15,818 bases of DNA, taken from positions 1 through 15,818 of the forward strand of contig JAGYMN010000023.1 of the NCBI GenBank assembly GCA_018400395.1, in the 5' to 3' direction. The notes below the pieces were generated by a model. That model was not told the DNA's origin. It made no database searches and saw only the letters and a program-made list of their open reading frames with translations. The translations under genes were made by a program, and so were the position numbers. Of this stretch, positions 7,365 through 13,990 are shown piece after piece (positions within the stretch are counted from its first letter, which is position 1; each line of letters begins with the position of its first letter). The stretch comes from Actinomycetota bacterium (GTDB lineage Bacteria > Actinomycetota > Humimicrobiia > Humimicrobiales > Humimicrobiaceae).

Positions 7365-8309
7365 CTATTTCACTCCAACACCAAGAGACATCTCGTCAAG
7401 CCGCCTTATTCTCTCTTCTATTGGAGGATGTGTGTTAAATAAATTTTTAAACATTACAACCGAACTCTTTCCAAGTGGATTGCTAATAAACAAATGTGCC
7501 GTAGCACCATTAGCTGACCTGATCTCGCTATTTTCTTTTATCTTCCTGAGGGCATTTGCCAGCCCTGCAGGATATCTGCTAATCAGGGCCCCTGTTGAAT
7601 CTGCAAGATACTCGCGATTCCTGCTCAAAGCCATCCTTATAATCATTGCTATCAATGGAGATATCAATATAAACACAATTCCTATAACCAGAAGGACCAG
7701 TGTAATTATCCCACCGCCTGAAGAGTTTTTGCTTGACCTTCTGCCCCTTCCTCCGAAAAGCAGCATTCTCCCCATAATATTAGCAACTATTGATATCATC
7801 CCTACAAAAACAACTACCACAGTCCCCAGAAGTATATCGTAATTTTTTATATGTGCAAGTTCATGGGATATAACGCCCTTTAATTCTTCATCACTTAAAC
7901 CTTCAATAATACCCCTGGTAAGCACGATTACACCCTTCCCGGGATTCCTGCCCGTAGCAAAAGCATTCATACCTTTATCCGGTATTTCATAAATTTTTGG
8001 TTCCGGTATCCCTGCAGCGATAGAAAGGCCCTCGACCATATAATAAACACGCGGATTATCTTCCTTTGAAACAGGCCTGGCACCTGCTATTGAAAGTACT
8101 ATACGGTCGCTGAAATAATAGCTTCCAAAACTTGCAGCTAAAGCTATTATGAGAGCAAATATCAGCAGAGTTATAGAGTAAGAATTACCGTAGCCATAAC
8201 TATAATCAAAATAAAACCCTATGAAATATCCTATTAGGGAAATAAAAAATATAAAACCCATGATTATAAACGCTGTTTTTGCCCTATTTTTAGCAATATT
8301 CTCATACAT
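7365..8309 (-). CDS. htpX: HtpX-type M48 membrane zinc metalloprotease
   Basis: The 314-residue protein has two N-terminal hydrophobic segments (about 12-33 and 45-67). A cytosolic protease domain follows, with zinc motif HELAH (149-153) and the third ligand in SRNREYLAD (Glu233). A further hydrophobic pair (about 158-180 and 200-226) lies between them, and HPPIEERIRRL is near the C-terminus. This is the HtpX arrangement. HtpX is an integral membrane protease that cuts misfolded membrane proteins, in parallel with FtsH. Upstream is lemA, a partner found beside htpX in many genomes. The 55-bp gap to lemA has no strong ribosome binding site in front of the ATG. A Gly/Ser/Arg-rich loop at about 186-200 separates the last helix pair. 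The membrane segments are predicted by eye. Confidence 0.94.
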   Translation of the reverse strand: MYENIAKNRAKTAFIIMGFIFFISLIGYFIGFYFDYSYGYGNSYSITLLIFALIIALAASFGSYYFSDRIVLSIAGARPVSKEDNPRVYYMVEGLSIAAGIPEPKIYEIPDKGMNAFATGRNPGKGVIVLTRGIIEGLSDEELKGVISHELAHIKNYDILLGTVVVVFVGMISIVANIMGRMLLFGGRGRRSSKNSSGGGIITLVLLVIGIVFILISPLIAMIIRMALSRNREYLADSTGALISRYPAGLANALRKIKENSEIRSANGATAHLFISNPLGKSSVVMFKNLFNTHPPIEERIRRLDEMSLGVGVK

Positions 8310-8364
8310 TTCAAACCATAATTAAAACCAATTAAATTACAGTAAATTTTCACAGATCCTCGTA

Positions 8365-8934
8365 CTAAAACTCTACTTTAACCGGCCCTCTTGCAGCAGG
8401 TTCTTCTATTTCAAAATAATCTTTTACATTAAAGTTGAAAATCTTTGCCATTATATTTCCCGGAAAAGTCTGTATCCTTGTATTAAATTTCATAACTGTA
8501 TCATTAAAGAATTGCCTGGCGTAAGCGATATTACTTTCGATCCCATTCAACTCCTCCATCAACCTGGAAAAATGTACATCCGCTTTCAGGTCCGGGTATC
8601 TTTCAGAAACTGCAAAAAGTGATTTCAATGTATCAGTTAGCATATTTTCAGCCTGTGCCTGCTCTTTTACTGTTTTAGCATCTATACCAATTTTTCTGGC
8701 AGCTATTACCTTTTCAAGCGTTTCCCTCTCATGCTTTGCATATCCCTTTACAGTTTCTACAAGATTTGGTATCAGGTCATATCTTTTCCTTAGCTGGACA
8801 TCAATCTGATGCCATGCATTATCAGCCCTGTTCCTTAGTGATACCATTGAGTTAAAAAATCCTGCTATCACACCGGCGATAATTAAAATACCTCCAACAA
8901 CCACTACAATCAGTACAATCAGGCCCACTCCCAT
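8365..8934 (-). CDS. lemA: LemA family membrane protein
   Basis: The 189-residue product has one N-terminal membrane segment (about 4-27), then the LemA helical domain with SLRNRADNAWHQIDVQLRKR, DLIPNLVETVKGY and ARKIGIDAKT, and a later NGIESNIAYARQFFNDTVMKFN stretch. Together these match LemA along its length. LemA-type proteins are anchored in the membrane and lie mostly outside or on one face of it. Their biochemical role is unknown, but they recur next to HtpX or TPM-domain proteins. The start is well supported: GGAGGA lies 6 nt before the ATG, and this is the first gene of the minus-strand train, with a promoter candidate at 9016-9024. The C-terminus is acidic and ends with no further domain. 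Confidence 0.93.
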   Translation of the reverse strand: MGVGLIVLIVVVVGGILIIAGVIAGFFNSMVSLRNRADNAWHQIDVQLRKRYDLIPNLVETVKGYAKHERETLEKVIAARKIGIDAKTVKEQAQAENMLTDTLKSLFAVSERYPDLKADVHFSRLMEELNGIESNIAYARQFFNDTVMKFNTRIQTFPGNIMAKIFNFNVKDYFEIEEPAARGPVKVEF

Positions 8935-9015
8935 AATATATCCTCCGTCTCCGGTTTTTTTATTTTACTCATCTTTATGTAAATCCCAATATATATTATA
9001 TACAAATAAGGCCAA

Positions 9016-9024
9016 ATTATAACA
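9016..9024 (-). promoter_or_regulatory. Extended -10 promoter candidate for the lemA-htpX-pdxST-ruv operon
   Basis: On the minus strand the sequence reads TGTTATAAT, a perfect extended -10 (TGn plus TATAAT). No good -35 is seen at 16-18 nt, which is acceptable for extended -10 promoters. Transcription would start near 9009 and leave a leader of about 75 nt before the lemA ATG. A second TATAAT lies at 9000-8995 without the TG extension. No comparable promoter is evident inside the downstream minus-strand genes, so this may serve much of the train. Confidence 0.5.
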
Positions 9025-9108
9025 TATTAAATATTACAAAATACATAAGTTATAGAATTTGCTCTTCAAACTTTTTAACGTTACTGATTATTCTGTTTAG
9101 CCGATCTT

Positions 9109-9137
9109 TTTACACTGTACCTATTTTATGATATATT
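9109..9137 (+). promoter_or_regulatory. Sigma-70-like promoter candidate for the EF-G-like gene
   Basis: TTTACA (9109-9114) and TATATT (9132-9137), each one mismatch from consensus, are separated by exactly 17 nt. Transcription would begin near 9144 and give a leader of about 56 nt before ATG 9200. This start lies downstream of the in-frame ATG at 9128, which argues against that upstream codon being used. Confidence 0.5.
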
Positions 9138-9199
9138 TCTTCTATTGCTTTTATAAGTGTCTTACCGACTTGATCGGAGTGATTCTGGAAGGAGAATTA

Positions 9200-11281
9200 A
9201 TGAGCGATAGTATTGGCCAAAAAAACAAAGTGATTGGAATGGTGTCGGGCAATGGATCTGGCAAGACTACTCTTGCTGAATGTTTCTTATTTGATTCAAA
9301 AACCATAGACCGCCTGGGTAAAATAGAAGATAAAAATACAGTATCCGACTTTAGCGAAATCGAGAAGAATAAAGGTTTCAGTGTAAGTTCAAGCATAATT
9401 CATTATAGCTGGAAGGGTTTTAATATTAATATAATAGATGCTCCCGGTTACAGTGATTTTATAGGACAATCACAATCTACCATTAAAGTCTCTGACAGTA
9501 TTTTAATGATAATAGATGCCAAATCCGGAATACAGGCATCAAGTGAATTCATAATCGAAGAGATTCTGGAAAATCCAAAACCAATGTTTATTGTTCTAAA
9601 TAAAATGGATCTTGAAAATATTGATTTCTTTAAATCGGTAGAACAATTAAAAAATAATTACAAGCTTAACCTGGTACCAATAACAATACCTGTTGAAACC
9701 GGCGAGGAGTTTTCCCAGTTAATAGATATATTGCAAAATAAGGCATACAAATATTCAGATGAAAACTTTCAGGGCTCAAAAACAGAAATTAGTGATTCTA
9801 TCAAAGGACGGGTCGATAGTTACCATAATGAACTCATAGAATCTATTGTCGAAACTGATGACGAGCTGCTCAATAAATACCTGGAAGGTGAAAAAATAGA
9901 TGATAAGATTTTAAGCAGTATATTAAAGAAAGCTGTAGTTTCAGGAGATGTCATTCCTGTTTTTGCCATATCCGCCGGCAAAAATTTTGGTGTTGACCTT
10001 CTTATGGAATATATAAATGGCCTGCTTCCTTCCGCTGTTGATATACCTCCCATAAAATCCCGGTCCCTGGCAGATAAAAGTGAAAAAGAGATAAAACCAT
10101 CACCGGAAGGTCCGCTGCTTTCATATGTTTTCAAGACAATGGCAGACCCGTACATTGGAAAACTTTCCATTTTAAGGATTTTTTGCGGCACAATCAGAAC
10201 AGGAGAGAGCTATAGAATATCCAGTGAAGAAAAGCCTGTAAAAATTGGAAATCTTTTCAGGCTTCAGGGGAAAAACCAGATAGACATAAATGAAGCAACA
10301 TGCGGAGATATAGTGGCCATTCCAAAAATTACTGTTATATTAAATGACGATACTATTTCCTCTGCGGATTATCCAATGGAAATAGATAAGACGCAGTACA
10401 GAGAGTCTATGCTTCCCAGGGCTATTATCCCTAAAAGCAAAGGTGACGAAGAGAAGATAAGCAGCGGTATTGGAAAGCTTATTGAGGAAGATCAGACATT
10501 AAGGCAGGAACTAAATCTTGAGGTCCATCAGAATATAATCTGGGGTATGGGTGACATTCACCTGACCATTACCAGTGAAAAACTGAAAGAAAAATTTGAT
10601 GTAGATATTGAAATGATAACACCGCAGGTTGCCTATAAGGAGACCATAAAGAAAGAAGCGAAATCAGAATATAAATATAAAAAACAATCAGGAGGCCGAG
10701 GCCAGTACGGTCATGTTTTTATTGAACTTAAGCCTAAAAAACGGGGCGAAGGTTTTGAATTTAAAGACAGTATATTTGGGGGAGCTATTCCAAAGGGTTA
10801 TATACCTGGAGTCGAAAAAGGGATAAGGGAAACAATGGAAAAAGGGGTACTTGCCGGTTTCCCTGTAGTCGATGTTGAAGTAAACCTGTATGATGGATCC
10901 TTTCATGCTGTTGATTCTTCAGAAATGGCTTTTAAAATTGCCGCTTCTATGGCTTTCAAAAAAGGAATTCTTGAAGCCTCACCAATAATTCTTGAACCAA
11001 TAATGGAGCTGGAAATAGTGGTACCGGAAAGCTATATGGGTGATATCATAGGTGATATTAATTCAAAAAGGGGTAAAATAATCTCCATGACTCCAATGGC
11101 AAATAAAAAACAGGGTATAAAAGCAACTGTCCCGCAGTCAGAGACATTTAATTACTCTGTCGATCTTACATCACTTACCCGCGGGCGTGGAATTTTTACA
11201 CAAAAATTTCTTAAATATGAAGAACTGCCGGGTAACCTTACCGAAAAGGTCATAGAAGAAAGGAAGAAAAAGGAAGAATGA
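9200..11281 (+). CDS. Elongation factor G-like translation GTPase (EF-G paralogue)
   Basis: The 693-residue product has all five EF-G domains: GTPase (about 10-283), II (303-385), III (400-475), IV (476-597) and V (600-690). The G motifs are GNGSGKTT (17-24), DAPGY (80-84), NKMD (134-137) and SAG (258-260). Domain IV keeps SGGRGQYGHVFIE and YDGSFHAVDSSEMAF. The catalytic His of EF-G (DTPGH) is Tyr84, and the switch I RGIT is KGFS, so this is the EF-G-2/FusA2-like group rather than the main EF-G. Its role in such lineages is not settled. An open frame extends upstream to ATG 9128, but AAGGAG at 9189-9194, 5 nt before ATG 9200, and a promoter at 9109-9137 favour 9200. The stop overlaps the next gene by 4 bp. 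Confidence 0.9.
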   Translation: MSDSIGQKNKVIGMVSGNGSGKTTLAECFLFDSKTIDRLGKIEDKNTVSDFSEIEKNKGFSVSSSIIHYSWKGFNINIIDAPGYSDFIGQSQSTIKVSDSILMIIDAKSGIQASSEFIIEEILENPKPMFIVLNKMDLENIDFFKSVEQLKNNYKLNLVPITIPVETGEEFSQLIDILQNKAYKYSDENFQGSKTEISDSIKGRVDSYHNELIESIVETDDELLNKYLEGEKIDDKILSSILKKAVVSGDVIPVFAISAGKNFGVDLLMEYINGLLPSAVDIPPIKSRSLADKSEKEIKPSPEGPLLSYVFKTMADPYIGKLSILRIFCGTIRTGESYRISSEEKPVKIGNLFRLQGKNQIDINEATCGDIVAIPKITVILNDDTISSADYPMEIDKTQYRESMLPRAIIPKSKGDEEKISSGIGKLIEEDQTLRQELNLEVHQNIIWGMGDIHLTITSEKLKEKFDVDIEMITPQVAYKETIKKEAKSEYKYKKQSGGRGQYGHVFIELKPKKRGEGFEFKDSIFGGAIPKGYIPGVEKGIRETMEKGVLAGFPVVDVEVNLYDGSFHAVDSSEMAFKIAASMAFKKGILEASPIILEPIMELEIVVPESYMGDIIGDINSKRGKIISMTPMANKKQGIKATVPQSETFNYSVDLTSLTRGRGIFTQKFLKYEELPGNLTEKVIEERKKKEE

Positions 11282-12510
11282 AAAAAGAAAACCGGAAATA
11301 TTTAAATATACTCGACCGCTTCCCGTATATACTTTTAATTGTCATTATAGGTTTTACAGTTATATTCTTCTATATAGTTAAAAATAATCTTCCGCTTAAT
11401 TTCTTTTCCGGTACAGTTAATGAAACCGTTGATGAAGAGTCTAACTATTCAGTATTTATAACTTCTCCGGTCAACAATAAAGTCTATAATTTCATTAATT
11501 CCAAGGAAACTGTACCTATGGAGATAAAGAGCAAACAGGCCGAAAACGAAGGACTTAAAGTCAGCATTCTCGTAAATGACGGAGAGGTAAAGATATTTAA
11601 TTCGCCTCCATATAAGTATAACTGGAACCCCTTGGAATCCGGTGAATATGATATTATTGCAAGAGTATCAGACGATCAGGATAATATTCTTTCTGAATCT
11701 AATAAAGTGACTATAGTTGTTGAATATGATATGACGGAAAGCGAAACTTCCATAATAAATATGGATATAGAGGAAAAAAAGGAAAAGATCCTTTCAGAAT
11801 CAACATACAGGCCCCAGAACACTATTCCTGCAGGTGTTCCTATTTTTTCATATAAATGTTATACGCCCCCGGTAATAGATGGTAATTTTGCAGAATGGGA
11901 TAATTTTGATAAATTTTCAAGTTTTGAACCCACAATCAAAAAAGAAAACTATACAACCCACACCGATATAAGCGGAACATTCTCTTCATGCTGGGATGAC
12001 CAAAATTTTTACTTTGTTGCCCAGGTAGTGGATGATGTTTTTAGCCAGATGTATACCGGAAACGAGCTTAATAAGGGGGATAGCATTACAATTGTTTTTG
12101 ATACAGAGCTCGAGCAGGATCTGCAGATACCCTTTTATAATAGCGACGATTACCAGATAGATTTTTCACCCGGAAATTTTTCATCAATTTTTCCAGAAGC
12201 CTATATGAGCTGGCCGTCAGATGCACCACCCAGAGAAGTAGATGTTGCATCAACAAAGCTTGCAAACGGCTATGTCCTCGAGGCAAGTATCCCATGGTAT
12301 AACTTTACTGACTATGAACCGCTTGACGGTTCAGTAATCGGTTTTACAATATCAATACTGGATACTGATAATCTTGAAACAACCGAACTTGTAGTTTCTT
12401 CTTCCAGCGTTTTTGATATAAATAATGTCTCCACGCTTGGCGCTCTTGTCCTTATTGATGCCGGAGATATTCAGCAGGAAAAAGAAAACGGGCAGGAAGA
12501 TGCAGATTAA
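11278..12510 (+). CDS. Membrane-anchored protein with Ig-like and CBM9-like domains
   Basis: No specific gene is recognised. The 410-residue product has a basic N-terminus, one hydrophobic anchor (about 16-34) and no obvious signal cleavage site, so most of it should lie outside the cytoplasm. Residues about 57-149 (from VFITSPVNNKVY to KVTIVVEY) look like a bacterial Ig-like domain of the Big_7 kind. A short acidic, coiled linker follows (150-180). Residues about 195-395 begin YTPPVIDGNFAEWDNF and include CWDDQNFYFVAQVVDDVF, GDSITIVFDTE and GYVLEASIPW, the pattern of CBM9-like/DOMON-type domains. These bind sugars or act as surface modules. The ATG overlaps the TGA of the EF-G-like gene (ATGA) and has AGGAAG in front, so translation is coupled. 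The ligand is unknown. The domain calls are by motif and rhythm only. Confidence 0.75.
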   Translation: MKKENRKYLNILDRFPYILLIVIIGFTVIFFYIVKNNLPLNFFSGTVNETVDEESNYSVFITSPVNNKVYNFINSKETVPMEIKSKQAENEGLKVSILVNDGEVKIFNSPPYKYNWNPLESGEYDIIARVSDDQDNILSESNKVTIVVEYDMTESETSIINMDIEEKKEKILSESTYRPQNTIPAGVPIFSYKCYTPPVIDGNFAEWDNFDKFSSFEPTIKKENYTTHTDISGTFSSCWDDQNFYFVAQVVDDVFSQMYTGNELNKGDSITIVFDTELEQDLQIPFYNSDDYQIDFSPGNFSSIFPEAYMSWPSDAPPREVDVASTKLANGYVLEASIPWYNFTDYEPLDGSVIGFTISILDTDNLETTELVVSSSSVFDINNVSTLGALVLIDAGDIQQEKENGQEDAD

Positions 12511-12553
12511 TATACCGAATGGCTCTAATTTCTGTATTTCATAGTAGTTTATG

Positions 12554-12607
12554 GCAAAGACAGCGCAGAACTTCTATACTCAGGCTTACGCCTGAAATAT
12601 TCTTTGC
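12554..12607 (+). other. Nested inverted repeat after the CBM9-like gene, possible RNA structure
   Basis: An inner hairpin TCAGGC-TTAC-GCCTGA (12580-12595) lies inside an outer perfect 7-bp match, GCAAAGA (12554-12560) with TCTTTGC (12601-12607). It sits between two plus-strand genes and upstream of the promoter at 12629. No T-run follows, so it is not a classical terminator. It could be a 3' end stabilising structure of the upstream message, or chance. Confidence 0.3.
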
Positions 12608-12628
12608 GGAATAAAAATCCAGCAATAA

Positions 12629-12657
12629 TTGAAAATTAAATATTCTGCTGATATAAT
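12629..12657 (+). promoter_or_regulatory. Strong sigma-70-like promoter for the DUF1015 gene
   Basis: TTGAAA (12629-12634) and a perfect TATAAT (12652-12657) are separated by exactly 17 nt. Transcription would start near 12664, about 41 nt before ATG 12705. This is the best promoter match seen in the window and suggests the DUF1015 gene is transcribed separately from the EF-G-like/CBM9-like pair. Confidence 0.65.
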
Positions 12658-12704
12658 CTCACTCTGATTTCTTTAAATTGATGTAAAAGAACAGGACCTT
12701 ATAG

Positions 12705-13961
12705 ATGGTAGATATAGCTCCTTTTCATGGCCTAATGTATAATAAAAATAAATTCAGGGATCTTTCCGGAATAGTTTCACCGCCATATGATGTAATATCT
12801 GAGAATGATTATAAAAAAATCCTTAAATTTCATCCAAACAACATTGTGAATATAATACTTCCCCGTGGAGACAATACCAGGAAATACGATTATGCCAGAA
12901 AACTTTTTAAAGATTGGCAAAATAATAAAATACTTATAAAAGATAAAACCAGATGTTATTATCTCTTTCAAATAGGTTTTAATATTAATGGTGAAAATAA
13001 AAATATTATCGGTTTTGCAGGGCTTACAAAAATTGAGCCTTACGGTTCCTGCAAAATACTCAGACATGAAAAGACATTATCGGGTCCTAAAAAAGACAGG
13101 CTTTTACTTTTAAAAAAATGCAGGGCAAATTTTGGTCTTATATATACCACTTACCGTGATTATAATAAAAAAGTCAGTGAAATACTAAATTTATATTTAA
13201 ACCAGGAACCTTTCTTTGATATAAGGCCTTTATATGACAGTAATTTATCATTCAGGCTGTGGAAAATCTGTAAAAGTAAGGATATCGATTCAATAACTGG
13301 TTTTATGAAAGAAAGGTCCATCCTTATAGCTGACGGTCATCACAGATATGATACATCCCTTATATACAAAAATGAAGTTAAAAATAATCCAAAGAATCCT
13401 GGCCCGGAGGACTATGTTCTCACACTTTTTATGGATAGCACGCAGGAAGAAATTAAGATATATCCCACATTCAGGTCTATTAGATTTAAAAATTTTACAG
13501 GTATAAAAATATTTTTTAAGAATCTGGGAAAAGATTATATTATCAAACCTGTTAATATTAATAAAATTTCTGATATAAGGTTGATCCTGGATAATTATAA
13601 AAGAGAAAATATTACCGGGTTTATTTTTTATTTAAAGGATAAATCTTACAGCCTTGCTTCAAGAAATAAAAAAACCTCATCTTATAAAGATTATATAATA
13701 CAGCCCGATATTAATATCCTTCATAATGATTTAATAACAAAACTTGATATGTCATATAATATAGAGAGTATATACTTTGACCACAGTGAGACGAATATAA
13801 TCGATAGTGTCAGAAATAAAAATTATGATATAGGTATTTTCCTTAATCCTCCCACTATCAGAGAATTAGAAGAGGTGTGTTATTCAGGAGGGATCATGCC
13901 CCAGAAGTCTACTTTTTTCTGGCCTAAACCCTGCACCGGATTAGTAATGTATAAGTTCTAA
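12705..13961 (+). CDS. DUF1015 family protein (possible ParB/SerK-like nucleotide-using enzyme)
   Basis: The 418-residue product matches DUF1015 from end to end. It opens with IAPFHGLMYN and SPPYDVIS (25-32), and has RHEKTLSGPKKDRL (120-133), LIADGHHRYDTSL (207-219) and the C-terminal GGIMPQKSTFFWPKPCTGLV. It is soluble with no signal peptide. The family has no firmly established reaction that I know of. The DGHHR block resembles the nucleotide-handling motif of the ParB/sulfiredoxin superfamily, which includes the free L-serine kinase SerK. From memory, DUF1015 genes often sit beside serA/serC. A serine- or phospho-metabolite kinase is therefore a hypothesis only. AGGA lies 8 nt before the ATG. 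The gene is richer in AAA, AAT and ATA codons than its neighbours. It runs toward the PEP carboxykinase gene with a 29-bp gap that shows no clear terminator. Confidence 0.88.
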   Translation: MVDIAPFHGLMYNKNKFRDLSGIVSPPYDVISENDYKKILKFHPNNIVNIILPRGDNTRKYDYARKLFKDWQNNKILIKDKTRCYYLFQIGFNINGENKNIIGFAGLTKIEPYGSCKILRHEKTLSGPKKDRLLLLKKCRANFGLIYTTYRDYNKKVSEILNLYLNQEPFFDIRPLYDSNLSFRLWKICKSKDIDSITGFMKERSILIADGHHRYDTSLIYKNEVKNNPKNPGPEDYVLTLFMDSTQEEIKIYPTFRSIRFKNFTGIKIFFKNLGKDYIIKPVNINKISDIRLILDNYKRENITGFIFYLKDKSYSLASRNKKTSSYKDYIIQPDINILHNDLITKLDMSYNIESIYFDHSETNIIDSVRNKNYDIGIFLNPPTIRELEEVCYSGGIMPQKSTFFWPKPCTGLVMYKF

Positions 13962-13990
13962 TGTTGATAGATTACAGGTTAAGGAAATTT

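Noticed and set aside
9101..9177. Inverted CCGATC (9101-9106) and GATCGG (9172-9177), and a small CCGA/TCGG hairpin (9165-9177) before the EF-G-like gene
   Set aside because: The arms are short. One arm of the longer pair lies upstream of the predicted transcript start, so they cannot pair in the RNA. No known leader element fits.
9128..9199. Upstream extension of the EF-G-like gene from ATG 9128
   Set aside because: The region contains the likely -10 element and has no ribosome binding site. The residues are hydrophobic and Cys-rich and not part of the EF-G family.
13962..13990. Possible bidirectional terminator between the converging DUF1015 and PEP carboxykinase genes
   Set aside because: Only 29 bp separate the genes, and I see no GC-rich stem or T-run on either strand.
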